A DNA stretch of 64,000 bases from Anastatus disparis (GCA_017163975.1 JAFFSR010000249.1:4711001-4775000), one strand, 5' to 3'; shown: positions 1-12,642, numbered from the stretch's first letter. The notes: generated by a model from the letters alone, not told the origin. Made by a program: numbers and translations.

Positions 1-2775
1 TGTGATAGCAAATTGGTTAATTTGTTGCTAAGATATTCCCTATTATTTATCCCAACACGCATCATGTTTATTGCTATAATTTTTTTTTGGATGAACATAT
101 TGAGTTGCATAAGGGCTTAAACTCTTCATGAAGGTTCAAATTTTCATATTTTGTTAAGAGCAAATGAGAAAATTGAATTGCAATATTTTTATAACGCTTT
201 AAAAAAGAGGGTGTTTTTTTATAAATAAATAAAGCTAGGGCTTTATTTATAACTTTTACGAATTTGCTATTTTAATATTCTTATAGCTGTGTTCGAAATG
301 AAGATTTAAAAAAAAAGAACTTTCTAAGGCCAATAGGAGCCGAGATAAGATTTTTTTTTTTTAAATCACAGTTACTTTGTTTATAACAATTAAGAAACGA
401 ATCAAGCGTCATTTTTTAGTTGAAGACTCATATTTTAAAAATCTATGATAGGATTTTAAAAAATGCGACTCTTAATTATTAAGACCAAAATAATAATAAA
501 ATACAAATAATAACGTCAAGGTCGGAGTCGTGGTGGGGATGCTTATCTTTGCGCGTGAGGAAAGTTAACGAAGGACCCCGTTCCAATAAAATTCGTAAAA
601 ATTAACCGTATCTTCGTAAATAATGGACCGATTTTGATGTTTTTTTTTTAATCAGGGATACCTTGGAAAATTATTAATATTGGTGCAAATAGTTTTTCAA
701 AATAGGGTGTATTCAAGTTAAAACAACTGTACCTATTACGGACACCTTAAATGCAAATGATTGTAGTGGCTCACTAAATCAATATTTTTAGACGTGTGAT
801 GTCTCATTTTGAAGCTAAAAGAAAGAACTTTAAAATAAAATATCATGAGTTTTATTACGATCAATATTTACGAAATGCGCGCGAGTTTACGTAAATGTTG
901 TAAATGCACTTACCTTATTATTTCTCGTTATAATTACATTTGGAACCTGGATATAAATTTAATTAAAATTTTTATTGTCTCTATATTTTAATTAAATATT
1001 ATAATTAATTTTTAGTTTTAATAAATAAAAAAATAATTATTATTAATTGCAAAAATTTTAATAGTAATAATAAAAATTGTTATCTCGTTTTTTTCTACTT
1101 ATATTTGTTTTTCATGCAAAAACATTTTACATCATTAAATATATTTTTATTTTTTTTCTAAAACTAAACCACTAAGATTTTGATGTAAGAAACATTTTTA
1201 AAATAACACAGAAAAATCGATAAACAAAGGGTAATCAGAAAATTTAAATTTGTATTTAAATAAACATTGAATTTCAACAACAGCTTCTCATATATATAGA
1301 TTAAAGTTATTATTTCTAGCAATTATTCGATTTGAAATATGTGGACACGTTTAATTTCTATAGTAACAATAAGAATCGTTTTTAAATCGTTAAAATATTT
1401 TCTTTTCCACTCGGAAACATTTTTTTATTATAAATATTTTTTTATCCTTCTTCCATAAATTTTATCCTTTTACATCATAATTTTCTCGACATATATCAAT
1501 ATTTTATTTTGAAATGAAAAATAAAAATAGTTCCAATTAAAAAGCAATTTTCATATAAATTTTTCTATTATATTCAGGAAATAGTCCTTACATGAAAATC
1601 TTAGTAGTTTAATTTTAGAAAAAAAATAAAAATATATTCAATGATGAAAAAATTTTTTTGCATGAAAAACAAATAAAAGTAAATAAAATCGAGATAACAA
1701 TTTTTATTATTACTATTAAAATTTTTGCAATTATTAACAATTATTTTTTTATTTATTAAAACTAAAAATTAATTATAATAATTAGTTAAAATATCGAAAC
1801 AATAAAAATTTTAATTAAATTTATCTTCAGGTTCCAAATGTAATTATTACGAGAAATAATAAGGTAAGTTCATTTACAACATTTACATAAATCCACGCGC
1901 ATTTCGTAAATATTGATCGTAATAAAACTCATTATATTTTATTTTAAAGTTCTTTTTTTTAGCTTCAAAATGAGACATCACACGTCTAAAAATATTGATT
2001 TAGTGAGCCACTACAATCATTTGCGTTTAAGGTGTCCGTATTAGGTACAGTTGTTTTAACTTAAATACACCCTATTTTGAAAAACTATTTGCACCAATAT
2101 TAATAATTTTTCAAGGTATCCCAGATTTAAAAAAAACATCAAAATCGGCCCATTTTTTACGAAGATACGGTTAATTTTTACGAATTTTATTGGAACGGGG
2201 TCCTTCGTTAACTTTCCTCACGCGCAAAGATAAGCATCCCCACCACGACTCTGACCTTGACGATATTATTTGTATGTTATTATTATTTTAGTCTTAATAA
2301 TTAAGAGTCGCATTTTAAAAAATCCTATCATAGATTTTTAAAATATGAGTCTTCAACTAAAAAGTGACGCTTGATTCGTTTCTTAATTGTTATAAACAAA
2401 GTAACTGTGACTTGAAAAAAAAATCTTATCTCGGCTCCTATTGGCCTTAGAAAGTTCTTTTTTTTTAAATCTCCATTTTGAACACAGCTATAAGAATATT
2501 AAAATAGCAAATTCGTAAAAGTTATAAACAAAGCCCCAGCTTAATTTATTTATAAAAAAAACACCCTCTTTTTTAAAGCGTTATAAAAATATTGCAATTC
2601 AATTTTCTCATTTGCTCTTAACAAAATATGAAAATTTGAACCTTCATGAAGAGTTTAAGCCCTTATGCAACTCAATATGTTCATCCAAAAAAAAATTATA
2701 GCAATAAACATGATGCGTCTTGGGATAAATAACAGGGAATATCTCAGCAACAATTTAATCAATTTGCTATTACAA
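1..2775. repeat. Large foldback (palindromic) repeat
   Basis: Positions 1 to about 1210 are the reverse complement of about 1565 to 2775, with scattered mismatches; paired positions sum to about 2775 throughout. The centre (about 1215-1560) is AT-rich. No coding potential is seen. This is the architecture of a foldback element or giant MITE. The left end meets the window edge, so its outer boundary is unknown. Confidence 0.85.
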
Positions 2776-2834
2776 CCTCTCTTTCTATTCGTATTCATGA
2801 AGGCTTTCTTTTCAAAGTTTAAAAATATATTCAA

Positions 2835-4476
2835 TTCTTACTTTTTAATAATATAAAATCCATAAAATGTTCAATTTATATTCTCTTTGATAGACGAATA
2901 TTTGGAAAAACTTTGCCGAATAATTTAAAAAAAAAGGGATTATTGAGATGAAGATAGCGATGATAGTACACATCAAAATTGAAAAAAAAATGATTCATTA
3001 GATCAACTTATTATTCCATTTATGAGTGAATATTACTACTTAAACATTGATGAACTATACTTGATCTTAGTGATATCAAGAGGCGCGGTAGCGCCTCGAC
3101 GGCGAGTTAAGGTACGAATACGAAAACGTCGAGGCGCTCCTCTTATACTTTAAAATAGAGTTTCAAAAATTTCAAAATCGAATCCCATAAAAATACATCG
3201 ATATATACACATTTTTCTGTATTATATTAATAGAAAACATTTTATTTAATATTCAACAATAAAGAACAAAGATACATCCTAATACAATGAACAAAATTCT
3301 ATTTTGACCTCGAAAATTATATTTTGTAATGCATGCGATGTAATACGAAAAAAAATTCTTAGTTTTCTCTCACTTATCTTTACTATATAATCCTTTCAAT
3401 TTTTAACTACACCATAAAATATTAAACCACGGGCCTGGCAAGTTCTTTTATAGATATTCAGTAAAATTTAATATATTTTACAGCAGTTGAAAATAAAAAG
3501 ATAGTGTCATGAGATAAAGAATGCATAATTTTATTTTATTAAAAGTATTACAATTAAAAAGGATATCTTTCCTGAAAGTTTTAAAAAGGCATAAATAATT
3601 TTGAAGTTGATGGCAGCAAATTCTCAAATATAAGTCGTTGGAAGCTAATGGCTCTTCTGCCAAGTTTTTAGAAATAAAATTGCACAATTTTGGTCTTCAA
3701 CCGTAGCATATTAAATAGTCAAAATTCTATTTTGACCTCGAAAATTATTTTTTGTAATGCATGCGATGTAATACGAAAAAAAATTCTTAGTTTTCTCTCA
3801 CTTATCTTTACTATATAAACCTTTCAATTTTTAACTACACCATAAAATATTAAACCACGGGCCTGGCAAGTTCTTTTGTAGATATTCAGTAAAATTTAAT
3901 ATATTTTACAGCAGTTGAAAATAAAAAGATAGTGTCATGAGATAGAGAATGCATAATTTTATTTTATTAAAAGTATTACAATTAAAAAGGATATCTTTCC
4001 TGAAAGTTTTAAAAAGGCATAAATAATTTTGAAGTTGATGGCAGCAAATTCTTAAATATAAGTCGTTGGAAGCTAATGGCTCTTCTGCCAAGTTTTTAGA
4101 AATAAAATTGCACAATTCTGGTCTTCAACCGTAGCATATTAAATAGAAAATTATTCCGAAACTTTGAAGTTAATCGTTTCGGAAATTGTTTATTAAGTAA
4201 ATCTTTTATCAGAAATAAAATAAAATAGATATCACTAAGATCAAGTATAGTTCATCAATGATTGAGTAGTAATATTCACTCATAAATGGAATAATAAATT
4301 GATCTGATAAATCATTTTTTTTTTCAATTTTGATGTGTACTATCATCGCTATATTTATCTCAATAATCCCTCTTTTTCAAAAATTATTTGGCAAAGTTTT
4401 TCTAAATATTCGTCTATCAAAGAGAATATAAATTAAATATTTTATGGATTTTATATTATTAAAAAGTAAGAATTGA
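2835..4476. repeat. Inverted repeat pair (2835-3077 / 4231-4476)
   Basis: About 245 bp at 2835-3077 reappears in reverse complement at 4231-4476 with a few mismatches and small indels. The left arm directly abuts the GC-rich inverted end at 3078 and the right arm lies inside that larger element, so the structure is nested or rearranged. Confidence 0.75.
3294..4145. repeat. 428-bp tandem duplication, two copies
   Basis: Two nearly identical units (about 3294-3720 and 3721-4145) differ at only a few bases. Each contains an identical 69-codon minus-strand reading frame; I read these as a by-product of the duplication because they resemble no protein I know. Confidence 0.85.
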
Positions 4477-4635
4477 ATACAGAAGTACTCGACGATTGCT
4501 TCATTGATTTCAAAACTTTCTTTAGCCGAAACTGTAAATATTTCATGAATTTTATATTATTAAAAAGTAAGAATTGAATACAGAAGTACTCGACCATTGC
4601 TTGATTGATTTCAAAACTTTCTTAAGCAAAAACTA
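4449..4635. repeat. 101-bp tandem duplication
   Basis: A unit starting TTTTATATTATTAAAAAG at 4449 is repeated at 4550 with a few substitutions. The first copy overlaps the end of the inverted repeat arm at 4231-4476. Confidence 0.8.
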
Positions 4636-4759
4636 TAGATAAATCTAGTGAAAGGTATAAACTTAATAATAATTACTCAATTCATTTCAGTACTCTCAAG
4701 AACTCAAATTAAAAAAAAAATGATGTATGTAGTAAAATAAAAAAAAAATATTTAGAAAA

Positions 4760-6470
4760 AATGTTATATATATACTTGGGTGTGTATGTGGGTGTGCGTG
4801 CATGTGAATTGACATAAAATATCCCATCTATATGTATATACATATATTCATAAGCCCATGTGTGTGCGTGCATGCGCTATGACAGGAACAGTCCCATATA
4901 TATATGAAGAAAAATATATATAAACTCAAGTACGTGTGTCATGCATGTTAATTGACATGAAACGTCCCGTATATATAAATCTGTGTGTGTGCACGCGCGC
5001 GTGTGAACATTAAATATCCCATGTATATGAGTACACAAATATACACACACGTATATATATATATATATATATATACACTTCCGCCGAGCTACTTTTGCCC
5101 CCCTTTGTCTAAAATCGACTTATCTAAAAAGTTTTATAACTCTGGAAAAAATGGTCGTAGCCTAAAAATTCTAACGGGATTCGAAAGATTATTGAAAATT
5201 CTTTCAAAAACTATTGGTTTAATATGAAAAAAAACATTTTTTTCATATCTCTTATTCTTGTTTAAAAAGAAATTTTTTTTAACTTTGGTATGACTTTGTA
5301 AAATAGTGTTCAATTTTAGTACAAATCTTTACATTAATACAAAACAAAATAGATTTTGAAGCTTATATTTTGACGATTAAAATGCAATGTCGAACGTCTT
5401 GATTCGACCATTTAAACCGGAGTTATAAGATTTTATGTTCAAAATTAGGCTTTTTTTCGATGTATGAAGATCTCTGAATTTAAGAGGAATAGAAAAATTT
5501 GTCAGAGAGGAAAAATGTTCCCTCATGGTCAAATAATTATAATATATAATAAAAAATTGATTCCCAAAAAAAAATTTTTTTTTATTGGAATGTAAGAAGA
5601 TTTTAATATCTTTAAAATATTGTACAAGGTGGGTAAAAAAGGCAAAAAAAATTTTTTTCCCGAAATGAATTTTTTATTATATATTATCATTTGACCAAGA
5701 AGGAACTTTTTTTTCTCTAACAAATTTTTCTATTCCTCTTAAATTCAGAGATATTCATACATCGAAAAAAAGCCTAATTTTGAACATAAAATCTTGTAAC
5801 TCCCGTTTAAAAGGTCGAATCAAGACGTTCGACATTGCATTTTTATCGTCGAAATATAAGCTTTAAAATCTATTTAGTTTTGTATTAATGTAAAGATTTG
5901 TACTAAAATTGGACACTGTTCTACAAAGTCAAAACAAAGTTAAAAAAAATTTCTTTTTAAACAAGAATAAGAAATACGAAAAAAATGTTCGTTTCATATC
6001 AAACCAATGGTTTTTAAAAGAATTTTCAATAATCTTTCGAATCTCGTTCGAATTTTTAGGCTACGACCATTTTTTCCAGAATTATAAAACTTTTTAGATA
6101 AGTCGATTTTAGACGAAGGGTGGCAAAAGTAGCTCGGCGGTAGTGTGTATATATTCATAAGCCCATGTGTGTGCGTGCATGCGAATTGACAAAACGGTCC
6201 CATATATATAAATACAAATCTCAAGTACATGTTTAGATGTGTTTGCGCGTTCGCGTTGACAAGAAATTTCAAATATATGAAAACTAGTGCATGCGTGTTG
6301 ACATGATACGTCACATATATGTAAACCTAAGGGCACTCGGATAGGTGTGTTAGAGTTGTCATGAAATGTCCCATATATATAAACCTGTATGGGCGTGGGT
6401 TATAATTGACGTGAAAAATCCTACGTATATTAACATGTGTGTGCATGCATACGCAACGACATGGACTGTC

Positions 6471-6509
<39 letters not shown>

Positions 6510-7200
6510 TGTGTGTGCGTGCTTGCCCATCGACATGAAATATCCCATATATATAAACCTGTATGTGCGTGCGTTCCAATTGACGTTAAAAATCTCATAT
6601 TTATTAAAGTCTGTGTGCATGCATGCGAATTGACATGAAATGTTCCATATATATATATATAAACCTGTGTGTGTGCGTTCGAATTGACGTGAAAAATCCT
6701 ATGTATATTAACGTGCGTGTGCATGCATGCGAATCGACATGAAATGTCCCACATATATAGGAAAGCCTGTGATTATGAGTACGTACGAGTTGACATTAAA
6801 TGTTCCATATATATTTATATATACATATACATATAATCCTGTGTATGTTCGTGCGCATCGGCATGAAATGTCTCATATATATATAAACCTGTATGTGCGT
6901 GCGTTCCAATTGACGTGAAAAATCCCATGTTTATTAAAGGCTGTGTGCATGCATGCGAATAGACATGAAATGTCCCATATATATAAACCTAAAGGTACTC
7001 GGATGGGTGTGTGCGCGTTGTCATGAAATGTACCACATATATAGAAAACCTGTACTTATGAGTATGTGCTAGCTGACATGAAATGTCCCATGTATGTATG
7101 TATGTATATACATATATATATAAACCAAAAAATCTACGAGTCTACGGGTGCAAGTTGACATGAAACGGACCATGTATATATATATATATACATAACATAT
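4760..7200. repeat. Diverged minisatellite (about 60-75 bp unit), interrupted
   Basis: Degenerate units repeat the order GTGTGTGCGTGCATGCG, AATTGACATGAAA, TGTCCCATATATATAAACCT. They fill 4760-5074 and 6147-7200 and include TA-dinucleotide runs. A 1.07 kb foldback element interrupts the array at a TA-rich point. Many open frames here arise only from the repeats and are not genes. Confidence 0.85.
5075..6146. mobile_element. Foldback MITE, ends ACACTWCCGCCGAGCTACTT
   Basis: A long palindrome centred near 5612: about 5075-5600 is the reverse complement of about 5625-6146. Both ends read ACACT(T/A)CCGCCGAGCTACTT inward. It sits within (TA)n of the minisatellite, so any TA target duplication cannot be resolved. 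No coding capacity. Confidence 0.8.
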
Positions 7201-7581
7201 GTATCAATACGCATATACCATGAACATTAAAATATATTATAAAGCATCTATATTCGTTGATACTGCGCATTTCCGGTTGCGCAGTTTATGCTGGCTGAAA
7301 ACGACGAAGAAGAAAAAAAATAACGAGAATACGACATTTCGAAATTTCAAACTGCATTTTCTCGTGATTGAGTGAACCGATTGTAATCAATTTTTTTTAA
7401 ATTAAAGATAATGAAAATCTTTAAATATTATAAATTGTATTTATGTGTATATATCGATGTATTTTTATGGGATTCGATTTTGAAATTTTTGAAACTCTAT
7501 TTTAAAGTATAAGAGGAGCGCCTCGACGTTTTCGTATTCGTACCTTAACTCGCCGTCGAGGCGCTACCGCGCCTCTTGATT

Positions 7582-8599
7582 CAAAAAATTATTTTTGTAA
7601 TAAATAATTGATATCCAAAAAATGGCCATTTTTTATGGTTTTTTGGCTTTTTTGCAATAACTGATTGACGAAAATAATCGCGGCAGTACTCAAATTGTAG
7701 GTTTTTTTATTCTCCAATACTTTTATAAATTACTTTTTTTGCTAAAATGCATAGGTTGGTTCAGAGAATTAAACAAGCTGTTTTAGCCAACTTTGCAGCC
7801 TCCTGGAGCATTTTCTACCGTTTTTTTGGTTACATTTTAGATAGGGTATGTTTTTTCATTGCCCTTAACAACTCTATATAGGTTTCATTAAGCCTTTAAT
7901 TAATGTCTAAAATAGCCTTTTTTTTGCTCTATTGATTGGACTATATATATATACACGTATATAAATATATTATTTTTAATAGGATCTTTTTATTTGTCAT
8001 TACTTATTTTGTTTAATAAATGCTGATTTGTTGTTTAGATATAAGTCAACAAAAATGTGATGGTATTTTAAACAAAAATAATGTACTTAAGCATGATGAA
8101 TGCGCAGATGTATCAAACAAAAGTCTTTTAAGCTTGACTGATAATTCAAAAGGATTAATTATAAAAAATATTATAGAAAACGAGATTAATAATGTAATGC
8201 GCAATGCAGTTGATATGATAAATAACCTTTCAAAATTACTGATGAAATCATAAAATTCAATAAAGATCTAGATAAAATTTAGAAAAATGAATTACATTAT
8301 CCTAAAATCCAAAATTCCAATAAAAAACCATGAGAAAAAACGCTTCCAAGTGCATGGCGCAATGCTTTCTTATAAAGCCCATTGAATTGGGTAATTTGAT
8401 TTTATTTTTTTAAATGTGATTTTAATGTACAATACAATTTCTATTCAAGAAGAATTAGTGAATGTGATGGAGTGATGAGGAAACAGAAAGAGAGAGACAA
8501 GGATGGATAAAAATAGGATATAAATAAATATCAATCTGAGATAGAAAGACAAAGAGAAAGTGAGGAAGTAAGAGAAGAGTTAGTAAAAGCGAGATCAGA
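7582..8599. other. Stretch without recognised gene
   Basis: AT-rich sequence. A 77-codon plus-strand frame (8020-8253) is open but matches no family I recognise and lacks clear coding character. A purine-rich patch lies at 8470-8620. Confidence 0.5.
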
Positions 8600-9618
8600 A
8601 ATCAAAAGTAGTGATCAAAGAGCTACGTTAAAAAAATTATTTTTTAAAAACTTGTTTTATAAAGACAGTAGCAAATTTATCGAGTAGCTTACGTAAAATC
8701 GAAAAAAAATGGTAAATGACAATTTAAAAAAAAAATTTTCTAAAATTAAACTACGCTAAGGAAATTGATTTTTGAAAGTCATTATCTTTTACCAGTTGCA
8801 AATAATTCCCATGCAAATTTCAAAGCAAATACATCAAGTAATTCACGTAAAATACCAAAAAAATGAAAAATCGAAAATTTTTTGAAAATTCTTAAAACGG
8901 CTCTATAAAAAAACTACTCTATAAAAACCAATCTTCAATAGCTTGCCGCCTACTTAAACAAAATAACAAATAGTATGGAAAATTTAAGGCAAATCCATCG
9001 ATTAATTTTCTAGATCTAATTTTCTTAATAAATAACATTTTCTTCTCAAAATTTCTTTTTCAAAATTTTCGAAATGCTCTAAAATTAAAACTACGCTGAG
9101 AAAATCAATTTTTGAAAATTTCTTTTCTTTTGGTCGCAAATAATTTTCCTGCAAATTTTAGAACAAATCTATAGAGTACTTTACGTAAAATAAAAAAAAA
9201 TAAGAAAAGAAGAATCGAAATTTTTTTTTAAATCTTTGAAATTCTCTAAAATCGTAACCACGCTAAGAAAATTAGTTATCAAAAGCTTATTTACTTCAGA
9301 CAATAGTGAATTGATTGTATAAAAATTTTTAAAAAAATTTATAGTATGGTTTACGCAAAATAGAAAATATATGAAAAATAAAAATTTTTTTGAAAATTTT
9401 TAAGATGCTTTAAAATTAAAACTGCGTTGAGAAAATTAGTTTTCCAAAGCTTTTTTTCTCCAGACAGTAGCGATTAACTTGCATACAAATTTTGGAGCAA
9501 ATCTATCGAATGGTTTTCGTAAAATAGAAAAAAAATAAAAAATAAATATTTAAAAAAAATTTTTTAAATACTCTAAAAAAACTACGCTAAAAAAACCAAT
9601 TTTCAATAGCTTTCCCTC
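8600..9618. repeat. Degenerate ~165-bp tandem repeat array, left part
   Basis: A motif resembling CAAATCTATCGAGTGGTTTA followed by CGTAAAAT recurs near 8668, 8823, 8990, 9165, 9327 and 9498, that is, every 155-175 bp, with other conserved blocks between. The same unit continues at 29275-29660 on the other side of the Polinton, so the array is the insertion site. Confidence 0.75.
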
Positions 9619-9797
9619 AGTAGGTAAACTAGGGGGATTGAAGCACAGGGGGGATTCAAGCACAGGGGGAATTCTAGCACAGGGGGGATTCAAGCACAGT
9701 CGATTTTCAACACAGCACAGTTGGTGATTTTTTAACCCAAGTTTGTGCTAACTTTAATAACCCGAGTTTGTGCCAACTTAATAACCCAAGTTTATAC
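9619..9797. repeat. Polinton left terminal inverted repeat with 17-bp units
   Basis: After AGTAGGTAAACTAG there are four units of GGATTCAAGCACAGGGG type, some with TCTAGCACAG, then TCGATTTT and AACACAGCACAG. A second small repeat, TTAATAACCCAAGTTTGTGC, follows in three copies to about 9797. Its partner is at 29105-29274. Confidence 0.9.
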
Positions 9798-10072
9798 TCT
9801 GAAAATTTTTAAACAGTTTATTACGTTTAAATTTTTTGTGGCTCCGAAAAGAGCAGATTTAAGGTTTTTCATATTTGATATTTGGGGGTAGTATTTGTGA
9901 TTTATATTTTTTTTAATGCTCCTTCCATGACATCTTCTCTTTTTTAGAAAAATCAATAAGAGGAGTATACTCGTTAGGTTTATCGGTGGTGCTCAGACTT
10001 TGTCCCATGATGAAATAATACATGTCATGACACGCTTCTACTTTTATAGTGATGAGAGCTCTATGTAATCAT

Positions 10073-10447
10073 TTACTCACACTCCATAGGTATTTCCAAT
10101 GGCAAACGAATCTCAGTGAAATATGAAATGAAGCGTTCTAACCATTTTTTCTTTATACTTCCCATAACTAAAATTTTGCTAGCATCTTGTAGAGCTTCTT
10201 CAAGAATGTTTCCTATTTCGGTGTAGGGAATCGTACCAGAATGCCAAGATAAACCATGATAATATTGTTCAAACCATTTGTTTTCCTTTTTATATTTCTC
10301 TGTGAGTCTTCGCCAAGGATACGGTTCTTTGAAAAGTAGCACAACAGGATTAGAATCATCGTTCAACGGAACTATAGCCAATTCTTTTAAAACATAGTCA
10401 TCAACAGGCTGCTTGAAGCCTTGCATATCGAGCAAGTACTCCATCAT
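10073..10447 (-). CDS. Nuclease-like unknown protein, short paralogue
   Basis: This is a paralogue of the two-exon gene at 22172-22853. Both share, in order, DxQGF near the start, a KE(L/V)A(V/I) strand, a YxW segment, WxExYxHG, WxSGxIPY and a final K(R/K)KW block. The alignment supports ATG at 10444 (or the adjacent ATG at 10447), not the upstream open codons. The order recalls the start of DEDD 3'-5' exonucleases, with DxQ where those have DxE; that is only a fold-level guess. This copy lacks the Cys-rich second exon and ends in a short unrelated tail. It is at the extreme left of the Polinton, transcribed outward. Confidence 0.7.
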   Translation of the reverse strand: MMEYLLDMQGFKQPVDDYVLKELAIVPLNDDSNPVVLLFKEPYPWRRLTEKYKKENKWFEQYYHGLSWHSGTIPYTEIGNILEEALQDASKILVMGSIKKKWLERFISYFTEIRLPLEIPMECE

Positions 10448-10498
10448 AAATGACTCTTTTAACAATAAACATCCAATTTATAACTGTTCCCCCACCAC

Positions 10499-11725
10499 TT
10501 AGACAAGTTTTCGTATATTACCATTGACAGGATTGTACTCGACTATACAATCGTGGATGATCAAACAATAAGCTGAAGTTCCAGCAAGAATGTTATTTCT
10601 CGATTCAAATTCCAAGCGAACATCCACAGGAGCGCTTTTCAGAGACTCGTTTTGTTTCGAGCAATCGATTACAATCAACGGCACTTAGTCAATGAAATCT
10701 TGCTTTTTTAAGAGTAGTTCGGCATCTTTCTCATAGTACGCAGGTTGAAAATTAGCATACATATTGTATAACATGGCAAATTGATTATGTTCAATATCTA
10801 AATTTAGATTTTCATATGGATAGTATTGCGAATTAAGGAAAAGCTTTACATAACTTATGCTGCAGTGATCGAAGCGACTCGCATTGGCTGTTTTTAAATT
10901 TTTTCGATTCGTTTGAAAAGCTAGAATAACAAAACGTGGCTTTTCCAATTGGTTAGAAGTTTTAACAGTCCAAACGTGTTTCGATATGGTTGGAAGTAGC
11001 GGATACTCGTACAAGTCCCAACTGCGGAAACTCATTGCAATCGGTTTATCTTTTTCAATATGATTGAGTAAGCGAAGTTTGTAGGCATTCGATAATATTA
11101 CATAGGGCATAAGCCATTCTATTCTTTGCAAATTGATCTTAAAATCTTCGTATCTATTTTCATGATGCGTTTAAACTACTGCATTCAAATCATTTCTAGA
11201 TCTTGTCAGTATAAGTTCATGTTTCACATTGACTACAATTTTACGATAGTCTTCAGCGAAACCGAGAATCATACTCAGAGGAATAGATAAGTCAAAATAA
11301 CCTGCTGCGCTGTTTACTTTTAGATTCTCCTCTACATCAACCCAACCAGCGTTCTCAAGAATCGACTCTTGACTAGGGCAGAAGGAAAGCCACCCTTTAA
11401 TAAGTGTAGTTAAACCAACATTTTTACATTTGTCAATCTCCACAGCATTGATTTCATATCGGATTTCTTCAAACATGTGGCAGATGGCGTTATTGACTAG
11501 GACCGTATTAGCTACCGCGGTTCCGTCAGCTTTCACGATTCTACCACAAATATGTAGTGAACTACGTGATGGTAGAAGACATAAGTCTTGATGTTGAATA
11601 GATATACGAATCTCATCACTATTATTAAACGAAGATGCGGAATAAGGTTGATGAGCATGCACCTCATAATGTTCAACAGATTCATCGAACTTTACTCCCG
11701 ACTGTATGCTTAGAATTCCTTCCAT
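10499..11725 (-). pseudogene. mcp: Polinton major capsid protein (double jelly-roll), two stops
   Basis: The reading frame covers 409 codons and matches the Polinton/adintovirus major capsid family along its whole length. Recognisable blocks are the N-terminal SIQSGVKFDESVEHYEVHA, CHMFEEIRYE, the SIPLSMILGFAEDYR segment, RIEWLMPY and the C-terminal YCLIIHDCIVEYN. These proteins form the double jelly-roll trimers (hexons) of the predicted icosahedral capsid. The frame is uninterrupted by indels but broken by two TAA codons, at 11171-11173 and 10685-10687. The three open pieces (11171-11725, 10685-11131, 10499-10684) are all in one frame. It lies next to the penton and protease genes, as usual for the virion cluster. 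Nonsense mutations without frameshift suggest fairly recent decay. Confidence 0.93.
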
Positions 11726-11755
11726 ATTTTTGAAAACAACAGAAGAATATACAAG

Positions 11756-11911
11756 TTACTTTCCACCACGGATTCTTAGTCCGAGACTTCTTAGGAACTG
11801 AATGTTTTGTCGTGTTAGCGCTTTCTTTGTCGTTCGACGACTGATGACCGGTCGACATGTTGACTTACTTATACAGCCTCTACCAACTTTAGTATTGTAA
11901 ACGATACTCAT
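11756..11911 (-). CDS. Small basic protein, 51 aa
   Basis: A short Arg/Lys/Thr-rich frame starts with ATG at 11911, whose A is also the last base of the penton gene's TAA (TAATG overlap). It has a basic middle and ends with a conserved-looking LTRQNIQFLRSLGLRIR block before TAA at 11756-11758. It lies between penton and major capsid genes, the place where virus-like elements keep small virion proteins. I recall similar LT..NIQFL.SLGL peptides in other insect Polintons. The function is unknown; DNA condensation or capsid cementing is a guess from charge and position. Confidence 0.65.
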   Translation of the reverse strand: MSIVYNTKVGRGCISKSTCRPVISRRTTKKALTRQNIQFLRSLGLRIRGGK

Positions 11912-12598
11912 TACGTTTGTTTAAGATGCAATCTTATTGTAATAATTTCTCCTCGAAAATCAATCAAGTGTCCGTCTTGATCGACTATCCGTACTTGAAT
12001 GTGATCTATACTCTTGACGCTGATCGGAAGATAAATGACTGGAGATGGAACTTTGATGATCTTATATCCCGGTGGGACTGCAGGAAAGAACTCGTGTATG
12101 GAATCCACTCGTCGATTGTTTATATAGGCACCAGAGGTTATGTTACACTCAACTCGAAGTGCATTAACTTTCAAAATAGCTACAGGTAAATCAGAATCGT
12201 GAGCGATTTTTTCTGTAAGAACGCGTTGAGTAAAACCTAACAATGAACCTATGGAATCTTGCGGTCGAAAATCAATAGGATGACTGCAGGTTATAACACA
12301 ACAGTAGTGTGCTATTATTGGGTTTTATATCGATTGAAATTCCTTTTGATGCTAGTGCCTCATGAAGATAATTTTTTATATCTTTAATTTCGTAACTTCC
12401 AGTCGGTAATAAAATTTCTTCCTCACCAACGTAGAACTTATTATTTCCACTATCAATGTTAGGTATTGAGTTGAAGGTCGAAAGACCAATTAATCCCAGA
12501 ACATAGTTCTTATCGGGTGAAAGTTCGATCGGGGGAAAATACTGAGCTTCGAGCACTGATAATGTACTAGAAAAGCTTAGCGTCAATGAATCTTCCAT
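11911..12598 (-). pseudogene. Polinton penton (minor capsid, single jelly-roll), frameshifted
   Basis: Two reading frames together match the Polinton minor capsid/penton protein of about 230 residues. The N-terminal part (12272-12598) has the motif FPPIELSPDKNYVLGLIGLS; the C-terminal part (11911-12243) has KVNALRVECNITSGAYINN, PPGYKIIKVPSPVIYLP and the terminal RGEIITIRLHLK. They are joined by a one-base frame change at about 12281-12300, near a CTACTGTTGTG stretch; an extra T is the simplest reading. Penton proteins occupy the fivefold vertices beside the double jelly-roll capsid protein. The flanks of the frameshift remain well conserved, so the lesion looks young. Confidence 0.88.
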
Positions 12599-12642
12599 GA
12601 TTGTTCAATGGATAATGAGAGATAGCTAATTTGAGTTTCCTC

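Larger units (their letters stand above)
3078..7581. mobile_element. Composite element with 134-bp terminal inverted repeats
   Basis: 3078-3212 and 7446-7581 are near-perfect inverted repeats beginning AAGAGGCGCGGTAGCGCCTC. Each end also folds on itself: AGCGCCTCGACG is followed about 25 bp later by its complement CGTCGAGGCGCT, giving a GC-rich hairpin in AT-rich DNA. The interior holds a tandem duplication, minisatellite DNA and a second foldback element but no transposase, so it is non-autonomous. Confidence 0.7.

Noticed and set aside
3478..4115. Two identical 69-codon minus-strand ORFs
   Set aside because: Produced by the 428-bp tandem duplication; no similarity or coding features.
6359..6754. 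131-codon His/Thr-rich ORF and neighbours
   Set aside because: Encoded by minisatellite units in several frames.
9641..9700. Short direct repeats at the Polinton ends as a CRISPR array
   Set aside because: No unique spacers of constant length, eukaryotic context, and the repeats form the terminal inverted repeats.
9956..10009. Small minus-strand ORF beginning MGQSLS (myristoylation-like)
   Set aside because: Only 18 codons before TGA; no splice route to a neighbour that keeps the frame.
10050..10080. Splice donor GTGAGTAAAT at the end of the short nuclease-like paralogue
   Set aside because: The nearest acceptor would give a 20-nt intron, and no sequence like exon 2 of the paralogue follows.
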